DNA of 64,000 nt from Rhodospirillales bacterium (GCA_023898765.1 CP060238.1:1178001-1242000); one strand, 5' to 3'; positions 10,714 through 20,543 are shown, counted from the first letter of the stretch. Notes: a model not told the origin generated them from the sequence alone. Program-made: numbers and translations.

Positions 10714-10965
10714 CATCTTCGCTTCGCTACCAGGTTTTGTAACGGTTTCATTGCCCGGCCGAGCCGTTCCGGTAGGCCGCAAGCCCTGATCCTTCTGGAA
10801 AGCTTTTAAAGCTTCAAAAACAGCCGCATCGGGAATGCCCGTAATGCCTGTTTTCTCATAGGGCTGGTAATAGCCGAGGCGGTTGAGCGCCTTTTTGATT
10901 TGCCGCACGTCGAATTCGTCCACGGCGGAGTTCGCCGCAAACGGCTTGTTGAGTTTGATGTTCAT
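10690..10965 (-). CDS. Truncated peptidoglycan-binding-domain-like protein
   Basis: 91 residues. The segment VDEFDVRQIKKALNRLGYYQ ... FEALKAFQKDQGLRPTG matches the PG_binding_1 pattern: paired helices with 'LGYY' and 'FQKDQGLxxTG'. No signal peptide is visible. The last residues (NGGPGWI and stop) are encoded by the 27-bp tRNA-derived repeat read on the minus strand, so the natural C-terminus appears to have been replaced at the junction. From memory, longer alphaproteobacterial relatives continue well past this point, so this is probably a broken gene. A factor-independent terminator lies just upstream on the same strand (11003-11033), so any expression needs a promoter within 10966-11003. 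Confidence 0.6.
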   Translation of the reverse strand: MNIKLNKPFAANSAVDEFDVRQIKKALNRLGYYQPYEKTGITGIPDAAVFEALKAFQKDQGLRPTGTARPGNETVTKPGSEAKMNGGPGWI

Positions 10966-11002
10966 GATTGTTCCCGGGAATTTTAAAAGTTGGTTTTGGG
11001 CA

Positions 11003-11033
11003 CAAAAAAACGCCGGACGGAGTCACGGCGTTT
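11003..11033 (-). terminator. Factor-independent terminator, minus strand
   Basis: Stem AAACGCCG (11008-11015) / CGGCGTTT (11026-11033) with a 10-nt loop. Read on the minus strand the stem is followed by a run of seven T. It lies upstream of the truncated 10690-10965 gene and downstream of no visible minus-strand gene, so it may be a relic of a lost neighbour. Confidence 0.6.
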
Positions 11034-11158
11034 GCAAGGATTGTATTCCTATAAAATCAGTATTCTGTCAAGACAGGATGATTGTTAAAACGGAAGCGCC
11101 TTGCATCATCCCGATAAACAAAAGACATTCACTCCTGTTTGCTCTACATTACCGTTTT

Positions 11159-13813
11159 ATGCAGGCGTGGCATTCTCTCCCGGTTAAAAATATAGAAGAG
11201 GCACTGGAAACGAGTGTCCGGGAAGGCGTGTCTGCGGCTGAAGCCGGCGTGCGGCTGAAGCGCTGCGGCGCTAACAGGCTGACAGAGAGCGAATCCGTTA
11301 CATGGTATCAGGTGTTCTTTCGGCAGTTCATGAACTTTCTGATCCTGATCCTTTTTATCGCGGCGGTGCTGTCCTTCCTTCTAGATGACGTGATTGATTC
11401 TCTGGCTATTCTGGCCATTATTTTTTTGAACGGGCTGTTGGGGTTCGCGCAGGAATGGAAGGCGGAAACGGCGCTTAAAAATTTGAAGAAAATGCTCACC
11501 CTTCGTTGCCGTGTGATCCGCGAGGGACATGTTCAGGATATAGATGCAGGGTTTTTGGTGCCGGGGGATGTTGTCTTGCTGGAAAGCGGAAATTCCGTTC
11601 CGGCGGATTTGCGTTTGTTTGACGCCGTCAATCTGAAAACGGACGAGTCGACCCTGACGGGCGAGTCCATGCCGGTGGACAAGGATATTCATCCGGTGGA
11701 TGAAAGCAAGGATATCAGTGAGCGGACCTGCATGGCCTGGACGGGTACGCATGTTGTGAACGGCCGCGGGCAGGGCGTTGTTGTCGCTACGGGGATGAAT
11801 ACCGAATTCGGCCGCATCGCGGGGCTGACGGGAAAAATTCAGGAAACGGAAACGCGCCTGAAACGTCAACTGGGCGCCTTGGCGAAACAGCTGGCCTTTC
11901 TGGCGATCGGGGTTGCGGTTGCCATCATGATTGTCGGCTGGTTTGGTGGGCGTCCCGTTTTGCAGATGTTTCTGGCCGGCGTATCGCTTGCGGTTGCGGC
12001 CGTGCCGGAGGGGTTGCCGGCGGTTGTGACCATTACGCTGGCGCTGGGCGTGCGCATTATGGCCCGTCGCAAGGCCCTGCTCAGGAATTTGCAGGCTGCC
12101 GAAACGCTGGGGGCCACGTCCGTCATATGCACCGATAAGACAGGGACGCTGACCAAAAACGAAATGACGATCCAGACGCTCTGGCTGGCGAGCGGGGAGG
12201 TCAATATCAGCGGCGCCGGTTATGCGCCGGAGGGAATTTTTACGCGCGAAGGACGGCGGATAGACCCTCTGGAAGACAGGGATCTGAAAGCATTGCTTGA
12301 AACGGGGGGGAAGTGCAATCATGCGCGCATTGTGCAGCAGGACGGGGGATGGGCTGCTATCGGTTCGCCGACGGAAGCGGCCTTTATCGTGGCGGCGGAA
12401 AAAGCAGGCTTGAAGAGCGTCGATTACAGCCGGATTTTTTGCGAGTTTTCGTTCAACTCCATACGTAAGCGCATGTCGGTTGTCGAGCAATGCGCCGGGC
12501 AGGACGTTGTCCATGTCAAGGGGGCGCCGGAGGTGCTTCTGGCCCTGTCAACAAAAGTGCTCAAAGATGGCGTTGCGCAGGATATGACCGATGAAATGCG
12601 CGTGGAAATTGAAGCGGCTTATACCCGTTTTGCGCAAAACGGGTTGCGGACGCTGGCGCTGGCAAAGCGTAATTTGGAAAGTTCGGCGCAGCCGGATGAG
12701 GTCGCGGCGGAAAGCAATCTGGTTTTTCTGGGGGTGGCCGGCATTATTGATCCGCCGCGGGCGGAAGTGGCGGAAGCAGTAGAAAAGACGCGCAGCGCGG
12801 GCATCAAGGTCATTATGATTACGGGGGATTCTCCCGACACAGCATTGGCGGTTGGCCGGCAGATCGGTTTAAAAGCGGAGAAAGCGGTGGCAGGCTCCGA
12901 GCTTTCGCGGCTCTCGGATGAAGAGGCTATGGTTTTGCTGGAAGAAGACGTGATTTTTGCCCGCACGGTGCCGGAAGACAAATTCCGTCTGGTTCAGCTT
13001 CTTCAGGCTCAGGGCCAGCTCGTGGCTATGACGGGGGACGGCGTAAACGATGCGCCGGCTTTGAAACAGGCCGATATCGGCATTGCCATGGGGGTTCGGG
13101 GTACGGACGTCGCCAAAGGGGCTGCCGATATTGTCCTGTCCGACGACAATTTTTCTTCGATCGTGCAGGCTATTGAGGAAGGGCGCCGGCAGTATGCGAA
13201 TATCAAAAAATTTGTCCAGTATCTGACATCTTCCAATATAGGGGAAACGCTGGCGATCTTTCTGAATATTCTCATGGGCGGTCCGCTTATCCTGCTGCCC
13301 GTTCAGATTCTCTGGATCAATCTTGTGACCGACAGCGTTACGGCCTTGTCGCTCAGTGTCGAGAAAGCCGAGGGAAACCTGATGCGGGAGCCGCCGCGCC
13401 CGTTTAATCAGGATATTCTTGATAAAAGGGCTATCGCCCGGCTTGGCCTGTTTGGCTCATATATCGGCATTGCGTCTCTTATCCTTTATGAGGTTTATGC
13501 AACGCAGTCCTATATTCTTGCCAATACGGTTGTTTTTACAGGCATTGTCATGATGGCCAATATACATACGCTCAATTTTCGCAGTCTGCGCAGTACGATG
13601 CCTACCATTGGCTGGTTTTCCAATCCCTGGATGCTTTTGGCCATTGCGGCTATGATTGCCTTGCAGATTTCAGCGGTCTATGTTCCGTTTATGCGGGAAG
13701 TTTTGGGGACCGTGCCGCTTGGTGTTGAGCATTGGGTTGTTATTATTCTGGTTGCGGTTCCGCTGTTTGCCGTGACGGAAATATGCAAGGGAATGAAGGC
13801 TAGACCAGGTTAG
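11159..13813 (+). CDS. Cation-transporting P-type ATPase, Ca2+ (type II) family
   Basis: 884 residues from the ATG at 11159 (MQAWHSLPVKNIEEAL), the typical start of bacterial SERCA-like pumps; an in-frame ATG at 11078 is also possible and neither has a strong ribosome site. Motifs: LTGESMPVDKD actuator loop, CTDKTGTLT with the phosphorylated Asp near residue 326, KGAPE in the nucleotide domain, MTGDGVNDAPALKQADIGIA hinge. Calcium-site helices resemble SERCA: AAVPEGLPAVVT (M4), SSNIGE (M5) and LWINLVTD (M6), so Ca2+ export is the best guess, though Mn2+ or Na+ cannot be excluded. About ten membrane segments in the inner membrane. Not in an obvious operon. Confidence 0.92.
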   Translation: MQAWHSLPVKNIEEALETSVREGVSAAEAGVRLKRCGANRLTESESVTWYQVFFRQFMNFLILILFIAAVLSFLLDDVIDSLAILAIIFLNGLLGFAQEWKAETALKNLKKMLTLRCRVIREGHVQDIDAGFLVPGDVVLLESGNSVPADLRLFDAVNLKTDESTLTGESMPVDKDIHPVDESKDISERTCMAWTGTHVVNGRGQGVVVATGMNTEFGRIAGLTGKIQETETRLKRQLGALAKQLAFLAIGVAVAIMIVGWFGGRPVLQMFLAGVSLAVAAVPEGLPAVVTITLALGVRIMARRKALLRNLQAAETLGATSVICTDKTGTLTKNEMTIQTLWLASGEVNISGAGYAPEGIFTREGRRIDPLEDRDLKALLETGGKCNHARIVQQDGGWAAIGSPTEAAFIVAAEKAGLKSVDYSRIFCEFSFNSIRKRMSVVEQCAGQDVVHVKGAPEVLLALSTKVLKDGVAQDMTDEMRVEIEAAYTRFAQNGLRTLALAKRNLESSAQPDEVAAESNLVFLGVAGIIDPPRAEVAEAVEKTRSAGIKVIMITGDSPDTALAVGRQIGLKAEKAVAGSELSRLSDEEAMVLLEEDVIFARTVPEDKFRLVQLLQAQGQLVAMTGDGVNDAPALKQADIGIAMGVRGTDVAKGAADIVLSDDNFSSIVQAIEEGRRQYANIKKFVQYLTSSNIGETLAIFLNILMGGPLILLPVQILWINLVTDSVTALSLSVEKAEGNLMREPPRPFNQDILDKRAIARLGLFGSYIGIASLILYEVYATQSYILANTVVFTGIVMMANIHTLNFRSLRSTMPTIGWFSNPWMLLAIAAMIALQISAVYVPFMREVLGTVPLGVEHWVVIILVAVPLFAVTEICKGMKARPG

Positions 13814-13831
13814 CCGGTCCGTTGGAAGTGT

Positions 13832-14524
13832 TTAAAGATGCAGGCCCGTCTTGCGGGCGCGGATCATGTCGAGAACTTCTTTCGGGTCGTCCGTGATGCG
13901 GACGAAATCGAGATCTTTTTCATCGATCGTGCCGTGCGTAATCATCGTCTCCCGCAGGAAAGGCCCGAGCGTTTTCCAGTAGTCGCTGCCCATCGCGATC
14001 ACGGGAAAATCGTAGATTTTACCGGTCTGGATCAATGTTGCGGTTTCAAATATTTCGTCCATTGTGCCGAACCCGCCGGGAAAAAGAATGAAGGCGCAGG
14101 AATATTTCAGCAGCATGACCTTGCGCACGAAAAAATAATAAAACTCGATATTGATATCGGTATAAGGGTTTTGTGCTTGTTCGTGAGGCAGTTTGATATT
14201 GCATCCTATGGACAGGCCCCCTGCTTCTTTGGCCCCGCGGTTGGCCGCTTCCATGATGCCGCCGCCGCCGCCGGTCATGATGGAAAACCCGGCCTTTCCA
14301 AGCTCGAAGGCTGTTTTTTGGGCCATCTCATAATAGGGGTTGTCTTCTTCGAAACGGGCGGAACCAAAGACCGTCACGCAATGCCTGACGTGGCGGAGTT
14401 TGTGAAATCCTTTTCGAAACTCCCGCCAGATTTTGAAAGAACGCCACAAATCCGGCATGTAAGCGTTATGGCTTTCTTCCAGCAGGTGACAGTCCGGGTC
14501 TTTAATCATGGCGCGCTCTGGCAT
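13832..14524 (-). CDS. LOG family protein (cytokinin riboside 5'-monophosphate phosphoribohydrolase-like)
   Basis: 230 residues. It carries the LOG signature PGGFGTMDEIFE and the glycine-rich GGGGGIMEAANRGA, typical of the 'TIGR00730' Rossmann family once mislabelled lysine decarboxylase. Family members cleave the N-glycosidic bond of nucleoside 5'-monophosphates such as AMP; the physiological substrate in bacteria is generally unclear. Start ATG at 14522-14524, with an alternative at 14507-14509. Divergent from the MBL hydrolase across 80 nt. Cytoplasmic, no signal peptide. Confidence 0.9.
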   Translation of the reverse strand: MPERAMIKDPDCHLLEESHNAYMPDLWRSFKIWREFRKGFHKLRHVRHCVTVFGSARFEEDNPYYEMAQKTAFELGKAGFSIMTGGGGGIMEAANRGAKEAGGLSIGCNIKLPHEQAQNPYTDINIEFYYFFVRKVMLLKYSCAFILFPGGFGTMDEIFETATLIQTGKIYDFPVIAMGSDYWKTLGPFLRETMITHGTIDEKDLDFVRITDDPKEVLDMIRARKTGLHL

Positions 14525-14604
14525 ATCTGGTGGATACTGGTATTCTACATTTCATACGCTCGTTTTAAAGGCAGGGAAAGCCATTTTGAAGGATCTCGAA
14601 TATT

Positions 14605-15966
14605 ATGAAGCTGACATTTTTAGGCGCGACAGGAACGGTTACCGGCTCCAAATATCTGCTGGAAGACGATAATCGAAAAATTCTGATTGATTGCGGTCTT
14701 TTTCAGGGGTTGAAAAACCTGCGTTTGCGCAACCGGGAAAAGCTGCCTGTCAACCCGGCGGATATTGATGCGGTGATCCTGACCCACGCCCATATCGACC
14801 ACAGCGGTTATTTGCCTTTGCTTGTCAAAAACGGGTTCAAGGGGCCTGTTTATTGTTCGTCCGCGACGGCGGATTTATGCGATATCCTTTTGCCCGACAG
14901 CGCCCATTTGCAGGAAGAGGATGCCCGGCGGGCCAACCGTTACGGTTATACGCGGCATAAACCGGCCTTGCCGCTTTATACGAAAGAAGACGCCTTCAAT
15001 GCGCTGGAGCATTTAAAGCCCGTTTCTTTTGACGAGGAGCATGGGTTAAGCGATTTCCTGTCTTTTCGTCTCACGCGTGCGGGGCATATTCTGGGCGCGG
15101 CCTGCGTCAGGATTGACGACGGGCAGACCTCCATCGTTTTTTCCGGTGATCTGGGGCGTCCGCACGACCCGGTGATGAAGGCGCCGGCGCAGATTCAGGA
15201 GGCCGGTTACCTCATTCTTGAATCGACCTACGGGGACCGGCGCCATGAAAAGACGGATATTCTGACCCAGCTGGAGGGCATTATCAGTCAAACGGCGGCC
15301 AGAGGCGGCAGCGTTGTCATTCCGGCTTTTGCCATCGGACGGGCGCAGAGCCTGATGTACTATATCCACGCGCTCAAAAAGGAAAAGCGCATTCCGGACA
15401 TCCCCGTTTATCTTGACAGTCCGATGGCCATCAGCGCGACAAAACTCCTGCAAAAGCATCTGGTGGAACACCGCCTGTCAAGGGAGGCGTGCGCGGATGT
15501 TTGCGGCAGCGTGATCTACACGCAAACCGTTGAACAGTCCAAGGCGATCTATAGCAGGAATAACGGCCTGCCTGTGATTGTCATTTCCGCCAGCGGCATG
15601 GCAACGGGAGGGCGCATCCTGCACCACCTGAAACATTACATCGGCGATGAGAGAAACACGGTGCTGCTGGCCGGGTTTCAGGCGGCGGGAACGCGCGGGG
15701 CAAGGCTGGCCCACGGCGAGAGCGAAATCAAAATCCATGGCCAGTTGTTTCCTGTTCGTGCTGAAATCGATATGCTGGATAATATTTCCGCCCATGCCGA
15801 TTATCAGGAAATTCTGGACTGGCTGGGCCATTTCCGCGAGCCGCCGGGGAAGGTTTTTTTAACGCACGGCGAGCCGGAAGCGGCGTCGTCCCTGAAGTTC
15901 AAAATTGAGGAGCATCTGGGCTGGCGCGTTGAAATTCCCGAATACGAACAAAGGGTGGAAATTTAA
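14605..15966 (+). CDS. MBL-fold metallo-hydrolase of the beta-CASP (RNA-processing) family
   Basis: 453 residues. The metallo-beta-lactamase motif HAHIDHSG (residues ~58-65) and later metal ligands AGHILGAACV and FSGDLGRP supply the di-zinc site. The beta-CASP insert and closing motifs (VIPAFAIGRAQSLMYYI, ISASGMATGGRILHHLKHY, NISAHADYQEILDWL) match CPSF73-like ribonucleases. Close bacterial relatives are proposed RNA endo/exonucleases; activity is not proven for most. ATG at 14605 preceded by GAAGGA at a suitable distance. No C-terminal KH domain. Cytoplasmic. Confidence 0.9.
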   Translation: MKLTFLGATGTVTGSKYLLEDDNRKILIDCGLFQGLKNLRLRNREKLPVNPADIDAVILTHAHIDHSGYLPLLVKNGFKGPVYCSSATADLCDILLPDSAHLQEEDARRANRYGYTRHKPALPLYTKEDAFNALEHLKPVSFDEEHGLSDFLSFRLTRAGHILGAACVRIDDGQTSIVFSGDLGRPHDPVMKAPAQIQEAGYLILESTYGDRRHEKTDILTQLEGIISQTAARGGSVVIPAFAIGRAQSLMYYIHALKKEKRIPDIPVYLDSPMAISATKLLQKHLVEHRLSREACADVCGSVIYTQTVEQSKAIYSRNNGLPVIVISASGMATGGRILHHLKHYIGDERNTVLLAGFQAAGTRGARLAHGESEIKIHGQLFPVRAEIDMLDNISAHADYQEILDWLGHFREPPGKVFLTHGEPEAASSLKFKIEEHLGWRVEIPEYEQRVEI

Positions 15967-15990
15967 TTCAGAGGGCGCCGTAGAACCGGC

Positions 15991-16473
15991 TTACTGAAGC
16001 ACGGCGGAAAAAATAAAGCTGCCGCTATACGTGCCTGCAGCCTGGTTTGCGCCGACATTTGCCGTTGCGCCGATGGGAACGTTCACGAAAGGGGCTGTTA
16101 CGGTTTTGGTATATCCGCCCCCGTTCGTAATCAGGTTAAACCCGTTTACGTTCATCACGCCCGCTCCCCCGTTATTCATTGTGAAAGTCGGGGAGGTCAC
16201 GCTCACCTGAATAGGCCTGAAGGGAAAGCCCTGCGTGACGACACAGCGCGCGTTGGCCTGGGGGGCACCGCCTACCGTGACGCATCCGCCCGTGGCCGAC
16301 GAGCCGTCCGGGTTTACCGTTACGGTTCCCGCCGTTCCGCAGGGCACAATATCCCCAAAAACCATCGGCTGTATGCAATTGATACTTTGTCCTTTAACGG
16401 GAAGGGGGCATAATGCCACCGAAAGAGCGGCGATCTTTATCAGTTTGTTTTTTATATGTTTTTTTTGTTTCAT
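15991..16473 (-). CDS. Secreted DUF4402 protein
   Basis: 160 residues. N-terminal signal peptide KNKLIKIAALSVALCPLPVKGQ. The mature region has the DUF4402 pattern: a first FGDIVPCGTAGTVTVNPDG strand, a glycine-rich middle and the end TYSGSFIFSAVLQ, close to the 'YSGTFTVTV' ending of the family. DUF4402 proteins are small secreted beta-sandwich proteins of unknown function, often near pilus or surface genes. Convergent with the MBL hydrolase. It and the RTX gene diverge across a 214-nt AT-rich spacer in which I see no clear promoter. Confidence 0.75.
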   Translation of the reverse strand: MKQKKHIKNKLIKIAALSVALCPLPVKGQSINCIQPMVFGDIVPCGTAGTVTVNPDGSSATGGCVTVGGAPQANARCVVTQGFPFRPIQVSVTSPTFTMNNGGAGVMNVNGFNLITNGGGYTKTVTAPFVNVPIGATANVGANQAAGTYSGSFIFSAVLQ

Positions 16474-16687
16474 CTGTCTCTGTTTAAACGATCAGGGTTT
16501 CGAATTTATCTTGAATTTGTACAGCATCTTCTGTTTTTTGCAAAGCAAACACCGGAAATCAGATCCTTACGGGATTTTTTGTTAATTATATGAATATTTT
16601 ATTAATCATATGATTGTACACTGGAATATAAGGAGCAGGTGTCTTAATGCCTGCCGATTTATGGGCGTACAGGGGAAGGGTTAAGAA

Positions 16688-19600
16688 GTGAGTACTTTCC
16701 GTCTGGATATAGAAGCCAGCTCTGTTTTTGCGGTAGACGCGCCGCAGATACAGATTTTGATTGGCGGGGTGGTTCAGGATTTCGGGGTTGTAACCGGCGC
16801 CTCGACCGTTCTGTCTTTCGTGCTGGATTATACCGGCTCTTTTCCTTCGAGTCTGGCTATCAGGTTTTTGGATGGGTCGGGGGAGCCGGGGCGCTCCGTA
16901 ACGCTTGATTATGTGCGCGTTAACGGCCAGTCCATCCGCGACGACCTGAGTTCCGTCTTCCTGACATACAATCAAAGCTCCAATGCGAATATTGCCAATA
17001 CGGATCATCTCTTCGGGCGCGTGACCCCCACGCAGGGAGACCTCGGGGTGCCGACGGTTAACGGGACTGCCGGAGACGACACAAATCTTCAGGGCGGCGC
17101 CGGTGAGGATATCATCGATGGCGGAAACGGCGCGGACCGTATCCGGGGTGTCGGCGCGGACGATTCGATTAACGGCGGGGCCGGCAACGACACAATTTTT
17201 GGCGAAGACGGCAACGACATCATTATTGCGGGCGCCGGCTTTGATACGGTGTTTGGCGGGGACGGCGACGATTCCATTCATGGTGAAGGGGATTCCGATT
17301 ATCTGATCGGCGGCGCCGGCAACGATATGCTCAACGGCGGGACCGGAGACGACGGCCTTTTAGGGGACGACGGCGACGACATTCTCTTCGGGGAAGACGG
17401 GAACGACTGGGTTATCGGCGGGACCGGAGACGATGTTTTGTATGGGGACGCCGGGAACGATACGGTTCTGGGCGAGGCCGGAAACGACGTCATGTACGGC
17501 GGCGCCGATGATGACCAAATGCATGGGGATTCCGGGGACGATACGATCAACGGGGACGCGGGAGACGACTTTATTACGGGCGGGACCGGTGTTGATACCG
17601 TAGACGGTGGGGATGGCGACGACGAAATTTTCGGAAACGAGGGGGCGGATATCCTCTCCGGCGGCAATAACGACGACAAGATTTCTGGCGGGGACGGGGA
17701 CGATACGATCAACGGGGACGCGGGTATAGATTCCCTGATTGGCGGCGCCGGAGCGGATACAATGGACGGCGGGACCGGCAATGATCGCCTCTATGGCCAC
17801 GGGCTCGACAGCGCGGCAGTGTCCGCGATTCTTCAGGCAAACCCGAATGTCTCATACTCCCACGAAACGGGCAGTTTCTATCAATATGTTGCCGGGTTCG
17901 TAAACTGGTCGACGGCAAGCGCTGTCGCAAAAGCTTCCCTTCTGAACGGTGTGGCGGGCCATCTGGTTACCGTGACGTCCGCGGCGGAACAAACTTATGT
18001 TTCAGATACGGTCCGGCCGGGCGGCAACGATATCGTCTGGATGGCGGCGGACGATACCGGAACGGAAGGCGAGTGGGTCTGGAATGCCGGGATCGAATCC
18101 GGCGTGCAGTTCTGGCAGGGAGGAACCGGCGGTTCGGCCCAGAACAACATGTATGAAAACTGGCATGCAACACAGCCCAACGATTCCGGAAGTACCCAGA
18201 ACCACGGATATATGTGGACCAGCGGCGAGTGGGGAGACATTGACGGCGCAAGGACGGATTATGTGGAAGGCTACGTTATCGAATGGGAATCCGGCCTGAT
18301 GGGTGACGATGGGGCCGCCGACATACTCTCCGGCGGATCCGGCGATGACATTCTCTATGGTTTTGACGGAAACGACACGCTGAACGGCGATGCGGATAAC
18401 GATATCCTTTTGGGAATGGACGGGAATGATATCCTCAACGGCGGCACAGGAAATGACGCGCTCTACGGGGGATTGGGTGACGATACGATCAACGGCGACG
18501 CCGGGAACGATGTCCTTTACGGCGACTCTGCGGGAGCGAGCGTCGTTATCATGGAAGCAGGCAGTGAATCCGTAACGCAGCTTAACGCTGCCCAGTGGCA
18601 CAGCGTAAGTTTCTCCGCCACCATTTTAAATCCTGTCGTCAAAATGTTCGGCAATGATGTCACGGGCGATCCTTTCACCATTCGGGTGCGTTCCATCACG
18701 GATACGGGTTTCCAGTTTCAACTGGACGAATTTGATTACCAGGACGGCAGCACCGCGCTGGAAAACATCTCCTGGATTGCGGTTGCCAGCGGCTCCCATA
18801 CGCTTGATAACGGGTTCAACATCGCGGCGGGAACGACCACGGCAACGAATGAATCTTCCACGAATATTTCTTTCGGCACCTCCTTGAACAATGCGGTGGT
18901 GTTTTCGCAGGTTTCCTCCGACAACGAAATGAGCGCGGTCGTGACAAGGAACAGCGGCGTGACGTCTACAGGGTTTACCGTGCAAATGCAGGAAGAAGAC
19001 GCCAATGCGAATACGCACGCCACGGAAGATATCGGGTGGATCGCGATCGAAGCCGGCGGGTCTGTTGCTGGCGGCATGCTGGTCGGAACCACGGGCGATG
19101 TTGTAACGGATTCAAACACAGCGGTTAATTTTGGCGGGACCTTTTCCGCTACGCCGGCATTTCTGGCGGATATGCAGGTTCTGGATGGTTCGGATGCAGC
19201 GTATACAGCCGGAGCATCCCTTTCGACGTCTCAGGCGCAGGTCTACATTGATGAAGAGACATCCGCCGACGCGGAAACGGGCCATACAACGGAAAATGTC
19301 GGTTATATTGCGCTGGAAGAAGGCACATATACGGAAACGATTTTTGTAAACGGCAGCGATATCCTGCGCGGCGGCGACGGTTCCGATATCATTTACGCGG
19401 ATAGCGGGCAGATCACGCAGGTGGCGGGTTCATCTCTTTCCGCGATTATTCTGGCCGATGCGCCTGTCGCATACTGGCAGCTTAACGAGACTTCCGGAAC
19501 CACGGCAACCAATCTGGGGAGCGGGTCCGGTATTGACGGAACCTATCGAAACGGGGTTGCGCTGGATGCGGCCAACCTGTACATCGGCGGCGACGGCACG

Positions 19601-20524
19601 GCGAATTTCGACGGGTCCAATGATTATATTTCCATTCCTGACAGCGCTTTGATTAATACGGCTGCTGTAACGCAAAGAACGGTCGAGCTTGTTTTCAATG
19701 CCGACACGACGGCGGGACGGCAGGTCCTGTTTGAAGAAGGGGGCGGAACCAACGCTCTGACGATTTATATTGATAGCGGCAGCATTTATTTCAATGCCCG
19801 CGATTCAGGGGAATGGGGTCCCTTTACGATCAGCGCCGCGATCACGTCCGGCCAGACCTATCATGCGGCGATTGTTCTGGACACGACCGGCGCGGGGACC
19901 TTAAGCGGTTATCTGGACGGGGCGCTTGTCGGAACGGGCGCCACCGCGACCGATCTGGATGCGCATAGCGGCGATATAGGGATCGGGGCGCAAAACCAGG
20001 CCAACTACTATCATGACGGGCCAGACAATACTTCGCTGAGCAATTTCTTCAACGGACGGATTTCGGATGTCGCGCTGTATAACACCGCCCTTTCGCAGGC
20101 GGACATACAGGAGCGCTCGGATCTTGTGGCGGGACTTGTGCCCGGCGCGCCTATTGCGATTGACGATGTCATCTATGGCGGGGACGGTCTGGATTATCTC
20201 TATGGAGGTCTGGGCAAAGACGTTTTCGTGTTTGAATCTGCCAGCGCCTTTAATGACGTCGACCGGATTTACGATTACACCTACGCCAATGGCGATGCGA
20301 TCGACATCAGCGATCTGTTGACCAACTGGATAGACGGCCATCCGATTCAGGGCGATATCAATAACTATCTGCAGTTAACCGAGGTCGGCAACGACACAAT
20401 CGTTTCCGTGGATGCCAACGGCGCGAGCGGCGGCGCGAACTTTCTTGATATCGCGAGAATCGTCGACGTTACCGGTCTGGACGCGGATATCATGTATAAC
20501 AACGATGCGATCGTGACGGTTTAA
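16688..20524 (+). CDS. Large RTX protein with C-type-lectin-like and LamG-like domains
   Basis: 1278 residues; GTG start at 16688 preceded by AGGGGAAGGG. Domains by approximate residue: 1-110, a beta-sandwich resembling calcium-dependent carbohydrate-binding modules; 127-370, RTX nonapeptides of the GGxGxDxxx type (GGAGNDTIFGEDGNDIIIAG); 371-537, a C-type-lectin-like domain (VTVTSAAEQTYV, WMAADDTGTEGEWVW, YENWHATQPND); 539-614, more RTX repeats; 617-882, three ~90-residue repeats ending ISWIAVASG, IGWIAIEAGG and VGYIALEEG; 915-1150, a LamG/concanavalin-like domain (VAYWQLNETSG, FDGSNDYISIP); 1160-1278, RTX-type C-terminal secretion region (YGGLGKDVFVFESA). No N-terminal signal peptide, as expected for type I export, but no HlyB/D genes are here. 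Probable Ca2+-dependent adhesin or glycan binder; target unknown. Confidence 0.88.
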   Translation: MSTFRLDIEASSVFAVDAPQIQILIGGVVQDFGVVTGASTVLSFVLDYTGSFPSSLAIRFLDGSGEPGRSVTLDYVRVNGQSIRDDLSSVFLTYNQSSNANIANTDHLFGRVTPTQGDLGVPTVNGTAGDDTNLQGGAGEDIIDGGNGADRIRGVGADDSINGGAGNDTIFGEDGNDIIIAGAGFDTVFGGDGDDSIHGEGDSDYLIGGAGNDMLNGGTGDDGLLGDDGDDILFGEDGNDWVIGGTGDDVLYGDAGNDTVLGEAGNDVMYGGADDDQMHGDSGDDTINGDAGDDFITGGTGVDTVDGGDGDDEIFGNEGADILSGGNNDDKISGGDGDDTINGDAGIDSLIGGAGADTMDGGTGNDRLYGHGLDSAAVSAILQANPNVSYSHETGSFYQYVAGFVNWSTASAVAKASLLNGVAGHLVTVTSAAEQTYVSDTVRPGGNDIVWMAADDTGTEGEWVWNAGIESGVQFWQGGTGGSAQNNMYENWHATQPNDSGSTQNHGYMWTSGEWGDIDGARTDYVEGYVIEWESGLMGDDGAADILSGGSGDDILYGFDGNDTLNGDADNDILLGMDGNDILNGGTGNDALYGGLGDDTINGDAGNDVLYGDSAGASVVIMEAGSESVTQLNAAQWHSVSFSATILNPVVKMFGNDVTGDPFTIRVRSITDTGFQFQLDEFDYQDGSTALENISWIAVASGSHTLDNGFNIAAGTTTATNESSTNISFGTSLNNAVVFSQVSSDNEMSAVVTRNSGVTSTGFTVQMQEEDANANTHATEDIGWIAIEAGGSVAGGMLVGTTGDVVTDSNTAVNFGGTFSATPAFLADMQVLDGSDAAYTAGASLSTSQAQVYIDEETSADAETGHTTENVGYIALEEGTYTETIFVNGSDILRGGDGSDIIYADSGQITQVAGSSLSAIILADAPVAYWQLNETSGTTATNLGSGSGIDGTYRNGVALDAANLYIGGDGTANFDGSNDYISIPDSALINTAAVTQRTVELVFNADTTAGRQVLFEEGGGTNALTIYIDSGSIYFNARDSGEWGPFTISAAITSGQTYHAAIVLDTTGAGTLSGYLDGALVGTGATATDLDAHSGDIGIGAQNQANYYHDGPDNTSLSNFFNGRISDVALYNTALSQADIQERSDLVAGLVPGAPIAIDDVIYGGDGLDYLYGGLGKDVFVFESASAFNDVDRIYDYTYANGDAIDISDLLTNWIDGHPIQGDINNYLQLTEVGNDTIVSVDANGASGGANFLDIARIVDVTGLDADIMYNNDAIVTV

Positions 20525-20543
20525 GAAATGCGCATTGCCGTCG

